From Symbiodinium sp. CCMP2592 (lineage: Eukaryota; Sar; Dinophyceae; Suessiales; Symbiodiniaceae), in contig CAJNDT010006147.1 of the NCBI GenBank assembly GCA_905221615.1, positions 1,231,152 through 1,295,151 of the forward strand: a DNA stretch of 64,000 nt, given 5' to 3'. A program made the position numbers and the translations under genes. The notes under the pieces are model-generated. The model saw only the letters and a list, made by a program, of their open reading frames with translations, was not told the origin of the DNA and did no database searches. This document shows positions 43,149-54,477 of this stretch, piece after piece (within the stretch, counting starts at the first letter, position 1; each line of letters begins with the position of its first letter).

Positions 43149-43383
43149 TACTTGGAGGGTCGGGGGACTTAGTAAGTAATTGTTTTGTAGAGTTATAAGT
43201 ACCATAACCCCATGTAGGGTCCCTTTTAGGGTAGTTATAACTCTATAAACTGACTACTTACTACCGTAGAAGCCCATAGCCTGAATCCTGAAGAGTAATG
43301 TATAGGGAAAACCAGCACTATGTGGCCCTCGTCCGGTTTCCAACTTTATGGGTTTTGCTGTTAGTCACTCGACCCTCCAAGTA
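43149..43383. mobile_element. family D palindromic element interrupted by family E
   Basis: The outer arms TACTTGGAGGGTCGGGGGAC and GTCACTCGACCCTCCAAGTA are complementary, with inner ACTTAGTAAGTAATT. The right arm is split by a family E element at 43262-43363. Removing E and one TA restores a continuous arm reading CTTACTA then GTCACTCGACC, so the insertion duplicated TA. Confidence 0.75.
43262..43363. mobile_element. family E element nested in family D
   Basis: It reads TACCGTAGAAGCCCATAGCC ... CGGTTTCCAACTTTATGGG ... TTTGCTGTTA and is the reverse complement of 47225-47342. It is flanked by TA on both sides. Confidence 0.75.
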
Positions 43384-45270
43384 GGGAAGATCCAGGCCTA
43401 CATCATGGAGCAAGGATCCTTCTTCCCTCAGCTCGCCGGCCCAAGTCTACAACGTGCTGCCTTGGGCTCAGCGCAGGGGTACGAGGGATTTTTGAATTTA
43501 CAGTAAGGTTCATAGGGCTAGGGGCGGCTAGGGTTTAGTTGAGGTGTTGGGGGTTTTTGGAGTTTAGGGTTCCAGGGTTCTAGTTTCTGTGGTTTGGGGT
43601 GTGGGATCCGAGTTCTAGGATCGGAACTCGGCTTCAGAGTCTGCAACATGTGGTCCGAGCCCGGTCTGGAGCAAAGGGTGTGGCAGACCCTCAGCCTCGA
43701 CAGTAGGGTTCCGTAGACAGCCTCTACATTATAAATCCTCAGCCCTAGTAGCAAGGTTTTTACAGGCTAACGCCCTGTGCATACGTGGAACCTTCGCAAG
43801 GTTCTCCAGCTGCAAGACATTGCCATGCCCTTCGTGCGGCAGGTGTACAAGTGTGAGACGCGAGGTGTCCCAGAATTGCGTGCGAGCTCTTCGGGGTCAG
43901 GGTTGACGGTTGAGGGTTTCGAGGGCCAAGCTTTTGGGACTTTAAGGAATTCGGGACAGTCATGGCTCAGGGTAGACAGTCTTTAGGAAGAGAGATGGTC
44001 TTCCGCTCGTCCGCGGTGTGTTATCGTCAATATAATGGAACGCACGCAAACTACGCTGGTTCGAGGTCGATCATGTCAGAGTTTCAGTAGACATGGGATA
44101 CTTGCTATATCGACCCCAAGTTTGTACCCCAATTTGCGGGTACTACGCGAGGCAATCCTGCCAGCTTCAGCTTGATAATGTGGCGTACATAGGGTCGTGG
44201 CGGCATCACGTGCAGGCTTGACGTGGTTCAACGTGTGGGTTTGCGGGTCTCAAACCTTTGATCACAGTGCCGTGGCTCATAGTCGTGTCCTGCCTCACGT
44301 GTTACTTAGCCAGGCGGGCCCCCATGTGTACTACGAACCTTTCATAATGGTAATACATATAACAAACCCTCTGGGTAGCCGGGTAGACCTCGCATGGTAC
44401 ATGTGACGTCGCTATTTACGAGCCGCAAGGCCGGACTTGTATGGTTTTTTTTGGCAATTTGGTGGTTCAGGCTTTAGGGTCTGGCCGCGCGCTGAGGTGC
44501 GTTCCATGCACGTCCTTCGTCCGAAGATATCTTCAGAAAGAGCGCGTGCGCCCGGGTCACCCTTGATTGGAATTCCAAATGCACGGTTCCGGCTGGACTG
44601 CGAACATTGAGGTTTCCCACACACGTTGAGATTTTCTCAGCCGAAATCTCGAGTCGCACTCAGATGTAGGTTGTCAGGTTAATTGTGGAGATAATATCAA
44701 GAAGGCTAAGAGGTCATGGCTCTGGTGTGGCTTTAAGCCGCAGGGCCCCAGCAGAAGCTACTATTCTTCAGCTGCATTCTAATGCCATCGGCTAAAACAT
44801 GTTGCTTTAGCTGGAAGCCCCAAGTATGTAGAATTCTAGGCTTTCATAGGTGTTGGGCCATTATTTTGCGTAGTTTTGGGGGTTTAGGTACACATTCAAT
44901 GAGAGGAGTCGTGTGTGTCCAACAGCTAATCATGAATGATGCACCTGCCCACCTGCCCAGACTTGCCCAAGTTTTGCTCCGACGAGGTACGCGTCCCTGC
45001 TCACTTCGACGTGACAGCCTACGTGCGCTGGGCTTGTCTGTTGGGCAGTGTTGCATGTGTCATTGCTTCGGCATCCCTCAACGCCAAAAGTTTGCAAAAC
45101 AACAAAAGCCTCCCTAAGCCCAAGACACCTACGAGCTTTAAGGCGTCTTCCCCAAACCCTGAACCCTAAACCCTAATTAAACCCTCCTGAACTACCTATG
45201 AAACCTAAACTCGCAGACCCTGCACATACCGGCATCCTTTAAGGATCGATCGGAGCAAGTTCACTGCAAC
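43384..45270. other. no supported gene
   Basis: Many 60-110-codon frames on both strands overlap each other (43518-45169) and none has a motif. TTTAGGG motifs at 43505-43600 and CCCTAAACCC at about 45165. Confidence 0.3.
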
Positions 45271-45274
45271 GTGG

Positions 45275-45370
45275 TAGGTATCCAGTAGCTCCTTTTGCGG
45301 TTCATATTTAGAATCGGGTAAGCTTAAGGTAATCCCCAACAGGAACTATTATGGAGCCTATGGCTGTACC
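45275..45370. mobile_element. palindromic element, family B (divergent)
   Basis: TAGGTATCCAGTAGCTCCTTT and AACAGGAACTATTATGGAG arms with AAGGTAATCC in the loop. Confidence 0.55.
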
Positions 45371-45429
45371 AGCAGCGCAGTAGTTGAAGGACGATGGCTA
45401 CGATGATGGTCTATGCAGTGTTTGACGAG

Positions 45430-45562
45430 TCATAGGGATCCTTAGGGGTGTAAGGGGGAGGGGTGTAGGGGACTAAATTTCCTTAAATAGGCGTTATTAG
45501 TCCTTATTATGGGCCTTAAGGCCCCCTACCCCCTCCCCCTACACCCCTAAGGATCCCTATGA
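45430..45562. mobile_element. family H, near-perfect 133-bp palindrome
   Basis: TCATAGGGATCCTTAGGGGT and ACCCCTAAGGATCCCTATGA are perfectly complementary at the ends. The pairing continues through GGGGGAGGGG / CCCCCTCCCCC, leaving a loop of about 60 bp with CTTAAATAGGCGTTATTAG. Confidence 0.85.
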
Positions 45563-46050
45563 ACGAGCCGCAAGGCCCTATATGGCCACACGGGCTTCTC
45601 GGATAGCGCAAGTAAAGATTGAAGCCACAGCTTTAGGGTTCGGAGTTGAGGATTCGGGTTTAAGGTTGGGGCTTGGGGTTAGTTTTTGTGATTCGCATCA
45701 CTGCTATAAGGCGCATTCCCGGGTGTTGGCATCGTTGGGATCATTGGATGTTGACACGTGTCAATAAACATGGGTCAGTCAAAGAAAAACTTGCACAACT
45801 GTACCCCAAAGGCCATGCCTGCTCGGAGGGAAGCCATCAACACCCGCAAGTTCGTAAATCACTTAATGAAGCCAGTTCCCATATACAGCTTCCATGCTAA
45901 GCCCCAAAAGGATTTGTATGGCATCATGTCACAGGCCACAGTCATCGTTCCCCTCACGCCGGCACTGACACCTTGCGGCATAGATGTAAGTACCGGTGGT
46001 TTCTGGGATACATCTCTGCAACAAGAAGTTTCCGCCATTTCGAACAATAA
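45563..46050. other. open frame without support
   Basis: A 116-codon + frame at 45758-46108 reads PARREAINTRKFVNHLMKP and is somewhat protein-like, but it ends inside a family K element. I have no domain for it, and a chance frame or dead exon is as likely. Confidence 0.2.
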
Positions 46051-46051
46051 T

Positions 46052-46113
46052 TACCCTAAGGCTCAAAATAGCCCAAAAGCCTTAATATATGAGTCCTTAG
46101 TGCCTTAAGGTTA
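46052..46113. mobile_element. internally deleted family K element (62 bp)
   Basis: TACCCTAAGGCTCAAAATAG and GTCCTTAGTGCCTTAAGGTT are the two ends of family K. The middle third, including one GGGCCCAAAG, is gone, leaving AAAAGCCTTAATATATGAG between them. Confidence 0.65.
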
Positions 46114-46177
46114 CTGTAAGCTTCGACATGCCATGCAGCGGTCGGAGCAGGGTCAGGTAGTGGTGCTTGCTTGTTCC

Positions 46178-46273
46178 TACCTAGCCATAGGCCCCGTAGT
46201 AGTTCCTTTTTGGGGTTCATATAGAATATTATAAGGTAATCCCAAACAGGAACTACTTTGGGGCCTATGGGTA
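46178..46273. mobile_element. palindromic element, family B (reference copy)
   Basis: TACCTAGCCATAGGCCCCG and GGGGCCTATGGGTA ends, with inner GTAGTTCCTTTTTGGGG and CCCAAACAGGAACTAC. The right TA is shared with the next element. Confidence 0.8.
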
Positions 46274-46380
46274 GAGGCTCCTACCCTATCCCTTTTTTGG
46301 GGCGGCTTACCTTTTAAGATAAGAGGTCCTAACTATAAAGCTAGGTATCAAAAAAGGGGTAGGGTATGAGCCTCTAGGTA
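46272..46380. mobile_element. palindromic element, family F
   Basis: TAGAGGCTCCTACCCTATCC and GTAGGGTATGAGCCTCTA are complementary ends with T-run/A-run inner arms. It abuts the family B element at a single shared TA, as expected if one inserted into the TA at the end of the other. Confidence 0.8.
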
Positions 46381-46486
46381 GTTATACATCCTGGCACCAG
46401 GCTCTTCAACCCGCAAGTGGGGCATGTGGGTTTTGGGCCTTAAGGTCAGGACCTGTTTTCGGGTTTGGGGCTTGGGGTGTTAGGAA

Positions 46487-46582
46487 TTTGGGAGTTTCCG
46501 AAATTGGGGGTACCTTATTCTGGGGTCCTTAGAATAAGAATCCTAACTATATTAGGGTCCCTATTTCCGGAAACTCCCATTT
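46487..46582. mobile_element. palindromic element, family O
   Basis: TTTGGGAGTTTCCGAAATTG and CTATTTCCGGAAACTCCCAT ends, with GGTACCTTATTCTGGGGTCC in the core as at 7545. Confidence 0.7.
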
Positions 46583-46609
46583 GGTGTTAAGGGCAGGGGC
46601 TCCTGGGCA

Positions 46610-47020
46610 CAGCTCCCTAAACCCCAAACCCTAAACCCCTAAACCCTAAACCCCTAAACCAAAATACAAACCTAAACCCGAAACCCTGAACCCTTATAGT
46701 ACCCTTTAAAGGAACACCTAGGACTCCTATAGATACCTTTAAAGGAACCCTAAACAAAAAAAGATCTTAGACTCAACTCCGGACACGGAATTTCGAGCCG
46801 GCGCAGGGCATCTGAGACAGGTTCTGGGGCTCCTGGGTTGCCAGGGCTTGGGTTTATAAGGTTTAGGGGTTAGGGTTTAGGGTTTAGGGTGTAGGGTTTA
46901 GGGCTTAGGGCTTAGGGATTAGGGTGCAGGGATTAGGGTGTAGGGATTAGGGATTTGGGCTTAGGGTTTAGGGTTTAGGGATTAGGGTTTAGGGATTAGG
47001 GATTAGGGTTTAGGGTCTCA
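46610..47020. repeat. interstitial telomere-like tracts of both polarities
   Basis: CCCTAAACC units occupy 46610-46700. A dense TTTAGGG/ATTAGGG run of opposite polarity occupies 46868-47015. Confidence 0.8.
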
Positions 47021-47224
47021 TGATAGCCCTTACCCTATAAGGCTCTAAGGAATCACATATTTTAAGCCTCAGGGTTGGGGTGCCGGGATTACGTTTGAAA
47101 GGAGTCTCGGGGTTTGGATCTCGGGGTTCCAGGAGACTTTTGCAGGGCTGGCTGGGCATACACTATAAGGGTACTATAAGGTTTCCTTTAAAGGGCTCTA
47201 TAAGGGTCTAGAGTTTCCGAGAAT

Positions 47225-47342
47225 TACAGCAAAACCCCATAAAGTTGGAAACCTGGTTAAGACCACATAGTGCTGGGATCCCCTATACACTAATCTGAAG
47301 GATTGAGGCTCTTTGGTTTCCAACTTTTGGGCTTCTACTGTA
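47225..47342. mobile_element. palindromic element, family E, inserted in a family O remnant
   Basis: TACAGCAAAACCCCATAAAG and CTTTTGGGCTTCTACTGTA are complementary. The ends TA|CAG...CTG|TA resemble Tc1/mariner termini. The left flank GAGTTTCCGAGAAT is a family O arm, so E likely landed inside O. Confidence 0.75.
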
Positions 47343-47459
47343 TTCTGCACTGCTCAATGCCCGGGTTACCTTTATACGTCTGGAATAGAGGTCGCGTCAA
47401 CAGAACCGAGATCAACTTCACCCGGCCGCAGACCCCGGAGACCCGCAATCCCCAATCCC

Positions 47460-47630
47460 CTAAACGAATCCTTTAGAGATCCCTTGAGGGAACTTTGATA
47501 GATCCCTATTGTGGGAACTTAGATTAACTTCCTCAACCTAAACCCCTTTATAGATCCCTTAAAGGAAACCTTAAAGGATCCCTTTTTATGGTAACTCGAA
47601 CTAAATCCTTTAACAAATAACAGGAACCCA
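47460..47630. repeat. TAGATCCCTATT-type dispersed repeat
   Basis: AGATCCCTATTGTGGGAACTT and TTTTTATGGTAACTCGAAC match the repeat group at 1250-1740. Confidence 0.5.
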
Positions 47631-47677
47631 GCTTAAGTTCCCAGCTCTTTGGCCGGCTGGTACTCCTCCGCAGAACT

Positions 47678-47903
47678 CCCAAAGGCTCTATGGACCCATA
47701 TAGTATATACTTAGGCCTTAAAGTACCTATATTATATATGGACCCCTTTAAGGCTTAAGTATGTACCTAGAGGCTCATACCCTACCCCTTTTTTAGGGCG
47801 CCTACTTTTTAAGATAACAGATCCTAACCATAAAACTAGGTATCCTTAAAAAGGGGTAGGGTATCAGCCTCTAGGTACTACCAAGGTACATGGAGCCTTT
47901 GGG
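47678..47903. mobile_element. family G palindromic element interrupted by family F
   Basis: CCCAAAGGCTCTATGGACC and GGTACATGGAGCCTTTGGG are complementary ends. Inner TACTTAGGCCTTAAAG pairs with CTTTAAGGCTTAAGTA. The right arm is split at TA by the family F copy at 47764-47877. Confidence 0.75.
47764..47877. mobile_element. family F element nested in family G
   Basis: TACCTAGAGGCTCATACCCT and AGGGTATCAGCCTCTAGGTA are near-perfect inverted ends of about 30 bp including CCCCTTTTTT/AAAAAGGGG. It is flanked by a duplicated TA within the right arm of G. Confidence 0.85.
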
Positions 47904-47989
47904 ACTCCTGCGAAAAGAGCGTCCACAGCCCGCCCGGTACTAAAGCAACCTCCCCCAAGATCCTCCAAGAAAGCTGTCAGTCCTACTAC

Positions 47990-48103
47990 TATATAGGGCC
48001 CCTAAGTAATTCCCTACACCATTTTGGGGGTTCCTTATTATGATTATAGTTATAGTATGATGGGCCCCCAAACCTATTCTAATTTATTAAGGCCCCTTTC
48101 GTA
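47990..48103. mobile_element. palindromic element, family I
   Basis: ATAGGGCCCCTAAGTAATTC and ATTTATTAAGGCCCCTTTC ends, with core CATTTTGGGGGTTCCTTATT and GATGGGCCCCCAAACC. Confidence 0.7.
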
Positions 48104-48530
<427 letters not shown>

Positions 48531-49570
48531 AGATGGACAGGTTCTGATGTGTATACAGCTTGATCGATAGTTGGGTAGGTAGACAGATATCCCCAATACG
48601 TTCGGTGCAGCCTGGCGAGGCGCATGTCGATTCAAGACTCTTCGTGCCTTTGCAGCTCGGTGATATTGCCAGATCCTCATCGAGACTAGGGTTCAGAGTT
48701 TGGCATTTCAATTTATGTGGTCCGGGGGTTTAGGAGGTCTGGCACGGTAGACACAAGCGCTGCAAATCAGACCACCAACTCAACCCCCATCCCACCCTAA
48801 GTAGACTTTTCCCCAAAAAACAAACTTCTTCAAGTTTGAAATTTCGACAGGAGATTGAATTTCTCCATGCGCCGAGAGCTCCCCATCCACGTCAGCAAGC
48901 TACGTTGTACTCAAGCCTGTTTGAAGCCTGGATTTGGAGGTTTCGGGTTTAAGTTCCGATGTTTTAGCATGTGCATTTTCGGGCGTGGGTTCTTGGATTA
49001 GATTTCAGAGATCTCTTTCTTGATTCAGGCTACGGAGTTTCGTGGTCGAGCATTTCAGTGCTCACAGATTTGGGTTCGGGTGTCGCCATCCGGAATCCAC
49101 CTACAGCATGCATTGTAGTTTATTCTTGTCAATTTTCTCTGTTTTTAACCAGTTGCATAGTTAGGATCCTGCAAGGTATCCCAAACGCGAACTGCAATGA
49201 ATATTTTCAATGCAGGGTAGAGGATGTCGAGTTTTCGCAAACTGGGCTTCGGGGTTTATGTCCTGTTAGTAGAGTAAGTAGCCTTTTTTTGGGGGGGGGG
49301 TAACATGATCTCGACACTTTGCTTTTGCAGGCTGCGGCGTTTATTCTGAAAGTCGGGGATATGCTTGTGGATAGCCCGAAGTATTGTCGAACTGGTACGC
49401 ACATGCAGTGTAGGTTTGTAGAGACTCTTGATGTAACGTAGGTGTGTGAGTCTGTGTGGCATGCACACAATAAACAATTCCATATTGGTAGATCAGATCT
49501 TCTATGAAGACTGGCAGGCTGTGCATGACTTCACCCTCAACCACGGCATAGAGGTGGGGAGTCACGGAAT
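48531..49570. other. no supported gene
   Basis: Frames at 48971-49303 (+) and 49207-49565 (-) overlap and lack motifs. Confidence 0.3.
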
Positions 49571-49572
49571 GC

Positions 49573-49707
49573 TACTTAAAGCATCACGGGACTTAGTAAG
49601 TAAGGTTGCAAGTAAGGTGATTACACTTGTAATACGTATAACTCCACGTAGGGTACTTATAACATACTGATAACCTTACTTACTACATCTTACGATCCTC
49701 TAAGTAG
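49573..49707. mobile_element. palindromic element, family D (uninterrupted)
   Basis: TACTTAAAGCATCACGGGAC and CATCTTACGATCCTCTAAGTA form the ends. TTAGTAAGTAAGGTT pairs with AACCTTACTTACTA. This copy shows what the 43149 element looked like before insertion of family E. Confidence 0.75.
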
Positions 49708-49719
49708 GTGGATGCACGT

Positions 49720-50130
49720 TCATGTAGCATTTTCGGAGAGAGACTGTTGCTCGGTGTCCCCCGGTGCCAAGAGACAGTATGTGAAGTCGCCTAAACCGAT
49801 GGAATTTGCAAGCTCTAAACTTTGGGTTTGCATCAGCCCGTTTAGAGCCAGAGTATTGGCGCAGTTTCTTGGCACATGAACTCTGCAGCTAGGTTTGAAG
49901 GTATGTTTCTGGAGCTGCAGTGTTGGTGTCGTTCCGCCTGCTGACATAATTCCGACAACCGCAAGCACGAGCCCTTTAGAACTGTGTTGTGACAATCCGC
50001 TGTACATCAATATTGACTTTCGCATCAGATGCCCTGTTTCTTCCACTAATTCTCTGTTTAATGGATGCCCATTTTCAATTCCGTAGAGTATGAAAGAACG
50101 AGCCCTGTAAGGATCCCATGCCCCGGGCAT
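49720..50130 (-). other. 136-codon open frame, unsupported
   Basis: The frame contains ENGHPLNRELVEETGHLMRK. Its composition is moderately protein-like, but there is no domain, no neighbour exon and no conserved context. Given the window length, one or two such frames are expected by chance. Confidence 0.2.
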
Positions 50131-50299
50131 AAAACGGAAGGGCCCTGAGCCCTACAAATCCCAAATCCCCTTCTCGCAGCACCAAGTCCAGCGGGTGTTT
50201 GATCCTTAGCAGCTGAACGAAAACACTTTTACCGGTGCTAGGAAGATAGAATCCCGTATAGAACTGAAAGTATTGGCTTTTTGGGGCTTATGTAGCAGC

Positions 50300-50414
50300 C
50301 ACTTGGGTGGTTGTCAAGATTAGTGTCCCTTTTTGGGTCCCTATTATAATACGGCACTTAAAAATCTAGGGTACCCCAAAACAGACCCTAATTTTTGACA
50401 ACTACCCACTTGTG
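50300..50414. mobile_element. palindromic element, family A
   Basis: CACTTGGGTGGTTGTCAAGA and TTTTGACAACTACCCACTTG ends, with inner GGTCCCTATTATAATACGGC as in the reference copy. Confidence 0.75.
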
Positions 50415-50708
50415 AGGATGTGTTGTGTCTTATTCATGGCCCGAGTTCATGATCTCAGGGTTCTCTAAGTGGCGAACCGTTTCTGCGACGTTAACGGCGG
50501 TAGAGAAGAGCCAGGAGACCGCGGACGGTATCCGATACATGTATCCGTACATAGAATCAACATGATTACATGTATGAGCAGATTCCCTAAACCCTAAAGG
50601 CCCTAAGGCTTCATGTGCTGACTGAGTATACACGCGAGGCTCGGCTCAAAGGGTTCCTCTCGAAGTATTTCGACCTTCCTTTCGGATGCTGTAACGGTGC
50701 ATCGAATA

Positions 50709-50820
50709 TAATATAGGGGCCCAAATAATTAAGGATACTATTTTGGGGGTTCCTTATTACAAGTATATATAGTGTAGCGGGCCCCAAAACCCTCTTCTAA
50801 TTATTAAGGCCCCCATATTA
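50709..50820. mobile_element. palindromic element, family I (reference copy)
   Basis: TAATATAGGGGCCCAAATAA and AATTATTAAGGCCCCCATAT are complementary ends. The core is ACTATTTTGGGGGTTCC and GCGGGCCCCAAAACC. Both ends are TA. Confidence 0.8.
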
Positions 50821-50827
50821 CCCTAAA

Positions 50828-50938
50828 CTGATGGGAGGCCAAAAGGGGAGTTTAAGATTCTTGGGGTAGGGATTCCTTAATGTGAACCCTAGTATGGGAA
50901 CCCTAAACCCTATTCTAATTATGAAGGCCCCTCTATTA
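50828..50938. mobile_element. family N copy in inverted orientation, joined to a family I right arm
   Basis: CTGATGGGAGGCCAAAAGGG to TATGGGAACCC is the reverse complement of part of 59046-59152. It then runs into CTATTCTAATTATGAAGGCC, a family I end. Confidence 0.6.
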
Positions 50939-51040
50939 GGCAGAGGCTTCGAGGATGAGGTGTCATCGGCCTTAGTTAAGCCCAACTGCGAGTCTGGAGC
51001 AAGCTGGGTGTTCCAAAACGAACTACGGAGACCTTCATTA

Positions 51041-51127
51041 TCCCTAAGGATCCACTTGTTTATGGTTTTTGATACCTAAAAAGGCCCTAAAGTCCTATAA
51101 TAGGGAGTACTTGGCCTTTTTGGGTAT
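51041..51127. mobile_element. palindromic element, family P
   Basis: CCCTAAGGATCCACTTGTT and AGTACTTGGCCTTTTTGGGT ends. TGATACCTAAAAAGGCCC in the middle matches 55910-56001. Confidence 0.6.
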
Positions 51128-52575
51128 CTTGTCCTCATTAGGATTCCCGGCCGGACGGTACTCCTTATTGTAGCTTCCTTGCTACAATTTGGAGCGCCTG
51201 CAAACAGGTCTTGGACGGTGGTCGCTACAGCTTGGTACTCTGGGTAAGCGAGGAGTCCGTGGCCCAGCACAGCTCAAGGATGCTCTGGAAGTGTTAGTTT
51301 GTTGTTCGTTGCGGGGGTTGTTGTCGCTGTGCTGCTGTTGTGGTTGCTGTTAAATGTTTATTCTAATATGCTTTATACTATTATACCCTGTGTTGTTTAT
51401 CATGTGTATGTATTATATATATATATGTGTGTGTATATATATATATATATACTTATATATATACACAACTGCATATGTAGGTGTATGTATATAGTTCTAC
51501 ACATACATAGTACACACACGTAGTGATTGAGGGGGCGTCACGGGTGAGCCGAGCTGCAGGCATGCATCAGAAGCTGCCCCCAACCTGTAATAGTGACTAT
51601 AAGGATTATATTAGGGCCCTATTATATTCCTATCATACCACCATTACAGTGTGGCGGCCGCTTCTAAGGCATGCATCCTGCAGATTGAGCAAGACGCCCT
51701 GGCACGCGCAGAGGCATCTTCAGGGTTGGAGTCTTATCGGGTTGTACTGTGGGGTTTTGTTAAACCCTAAACCCTAAACCCTAGGTTGTAGGGTTAGGGT
51801 TTAGGGTTCCTTTGAAACTTAAAAAGGATCCTTGAAGGGGCTCTACAGTGGGTTTAGGATCTTTAAGCCTTCAGGGGTTTAGGGCGGTGCATAGAGGTTT
51901 ATTTTGGGTATATTCTGTTGGTCTAGGGTTTCGGTGCTTTGTAACTAGGTTTCTGCGATTTAGTTCTGTTGCGTGTAGTCAGTTAGCGTTTTTGAGTCAG
52001 TTGCAGAATTACTTCCTTTCGCGAGGCTTCATCAGAAGTTTGCATACTTAAATCGCCGGTGCCAGCGTCCCCTACCCCGAAGCAAGGAAGAGTTCTCAAG
52101 AGTCAGCTGCGTGGTCAGCCACGAGCCGAATGCAAGGGGTCGCCTCGGCTCGTCTAAAAAACCTCAGACTGAAGTGAGCTGTAAGCCTGCGTTTTTTGCT
52201 GTTAGACTTGCATGTGTTGCAATCCCATGATGCCATGCTGCAATTCCAGCATCCGTTAGGCAAGGGAGTGTCAATACTCCAGGATGTCGTTCAGGGGCTA
52301 TTTTGGCAAAGTTTTTGCTGTTCAGAACCTACATGATGCAGTCCTGCTAATAATCTAATATCTCCAAAGAGGATCCATATGTGCTACTATTCTGGATTTA
52401 GGTCCCAAAAGACCGTCATTAGTCAATAGTGTGGTTTTCGTGAATTCATACGGGCCGTAGACCCTGAACCGAATAACTTGAACAATAAAACCCTGAAACC
52501 CTAAACCGTGGTTTAGGGTTTAGGATTTGGGGGAAACTTGGAAGCCGGCGAGGGTGCAAGATCACAACATCCTTC
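51128..52575. other. no supported gene; TA/TG microsatellite at 51410-51475
   Basis: TATATA and TGTGTG runs near 51410-51475 and short CCCTAAA motifs at 51765-51810. Frames at 51523-51777 and 51848-52051 have no motif. Confidence 0.35.
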
Positions 52576-52578
52576 CTA

Positions 52579-52694
52579 TATTACAGGGGCTTGAAATAGG
52601 TACAAATACTATTCTGGTGGTTCCTTGTTTATAATTATGGTCAACTATGGTATAATATACCACAAAACCCTATTCTAATTATCATGCCACCTAC
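52579..52694. mobile_element. palindromic element, family I (divergent)
   Basis: TATTACAGGGGCTTGAAATA and CTAATTATCATGCCACCTA arms, with core ACTATTCTGGTGGTTCCTTG. Confidence 0.55.
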
Positions 52695-52839
52695 TTTAGT
52701 CTCCATTGAGTTACTTGTTTGGGTTACCTTATTAGATCCGAAGGTCCTAAAGATGCGTTGTTTAAGCCAAACAGGGGAATTGCAATTTCGACTGTATAGG
52801 CAAACCCCCGAGGCTGGGGGGGCGGCTTGAGGCATTTGT

Positions 52840-52939
52840 TGTAGGGAGATCAATAATTACCAAGACTACGTGGTTCCTTATTGCAATTCTAGTATAGCGG
52901 GCCTTATAGCCCCATTCTAACTATTAAGGCCCCTATAGT
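52840..52939. mobile_element. palindromic element, family I
   Basis: TGTAGGGAGATCAATAATTA and CTAACTATTAAGGCCCCTAT arms, with GTGGTTCCTTATTGCAATTC in the core. Confidence 0.6.
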
Positions 52940-53755
52940 ATGGCTTGTTGCAGTCATCATGTCGGATGTTCCCCGGAGACTCGAAAAGAGTTACAAATCC
53001 GGTCTCCAGGGCCTTGGAAGGGGATGCCGTGGCGCAGCACATCCTTGGTATGATGTCAGCGGCTTAGGCTTTGGGTTTAGGGTCTAGGGTACAGGGTGTA
53101 GGAGCACATCCTTGGTATGGTGTCAGTGGCCCAGGCTTTGGCCCAAACCCCGAACTACTGTAACAGCCACCATCAAGGCTCGAATCCAAAACCTAACTCC
53201 CCCCAAAAAAACTTAAACCGTGGATCAATAACGCCATTGTCTCCTAGGCTGTGAAATTAACATCCGTATCAAGACACCAGGGGGTCTTGATCTTGGGTCA
53301 TAGGGCTCCTTATTCTGGTTATACTGTGATTTGATCCCACGGCTTATTCTAACGGGAAATACCCTACAAATCCCTCCCTTTTTGTGGGTGTGGGTTTAAG
53401 GTTTAAGCCTTTTTGCTAGGGGTCTGGGTTTGAGATTGGAGCCCTGTTTCGGGCTTGGGCTTAGAGCTTGCCCTTAAACAGCTTTGGTTCAGTGATTGAA
53501 AACTAATTTTGTTGGCTTTATGGGCGCTGGTAAACGGCACCAGGCTGTTAGACCCTTGTGAGTACCTGAACTTTCTTCCTTTTATCTATGTTTGTACCAG
53601 ATAGATTCGCGCAACCTTTATGTTTACCTGTCCTCGAGGTCAGACCTGTGTGACAGTGGATGGGGCTCGTATACGGCACAGCTTCTAGGCTCTGTTGCTG
53701 GATGGTTCTGGTTGCATCCCAGAAGCCGCTGGAAGGCACCTTGCAGATATATAAT
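52940..53755. other. no supported gene
   Basis: A short direct repeat, GCACATCCTTGGTATG, occurs at about 53036 and 53103. There is nothing else to call. Confidence 0.35.
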
Positions 53756-53783
53756 ATATTTCTCAGTACACACATGTGTACAT

Positions 53784-53814
<31 letters not shown>

Positions 53815-53890
53815 GTATACATATTCGTGTCTGTCTGCTTGTCTGCTTGTCTGCATGTATGTATGCATGTATGTACCTACTCAGTTGTGT
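53745..53890. repeat. (TA)n and GTCTGCTT/GTATGCAT microsatellites
   Basis: A TA run at about 53785-53812 is followed by CTGCTTGT and ATGTATGC repeats. Frames through it are low-complexity Tyr/Ile/Cys. Confidence 0.85.
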
Positions 53891-54234
53891 AAGAAAGTGT
53901 GTACACATGTAAATAGCCGTCGATCAGTGACATACGGTTCTGCAGCAGGTGCACACATTCATAAGACCTACACCCCAAAACCCTAAACCCTAACCCGGAC
54001 ATGCTTCTCAGGTTTGGCCAAGGGAACGGAGCGCCCCAAGTGGCTCGACCTTTTGGTTTAGGGATTATGGTTTAGGCTTCGGGCTTATAGGCTTATAGGG
54101 GCTTGGGTTTAGGGTTCAGGGATTAGGATTAAGGGATTGCGGATTCCGGCTTAGGCTTTAGGGGCTAGCTGGGTTTCGAGCTACAGCTTTTTGGTTTCAG
54201 AGTGCATCTCTGCAGGATTGAAGGCTTCTTAGTT

Positions 54235-54327
54235 TACCCTAAGGCTCTAAAGACTCATATATTAAGGCTTTTGGGCCCAAAGACCATGCTAAAGACGGCT
54301 TTTGGGCTATTTTGAGCCTTAGGGTTA
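54235..54327. mobile_element. palindromic element, family K
   Basis: TACCCTAAGGCTCTAAAGAC and TTTTGAGCCTTAGGGTTA ends, with the family core AAGGCTTTTGGGCCCAAAGA. Confidence 0.75.
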
Positions 54328-54477
54328 AAGCTCGTTGATTCAGGGCTTCGTTGTTGCGTAGGGCCCCAAGAGTGTGGGACCACCAGCAAGGGACTCCGAA
54401 TTGTAATCAAGGAGGATTGTGCAGTCCACAAATGTGCAAAGTCTCTCAGGGACGGCGAGAAGTCCAGACTTGTATGT

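Noticed and set aside
45758-46108. 116-codon + frame reading PARREAINTRKF
   Set aside because: Ends inside a family K element and matches nothing that I recognise; a dead exon cannot be excluded.
49720-50130. 136-codon - frame
   Set aside because: Moderately protein-like but without domain or exon partners; listed only as an unsupported frame.
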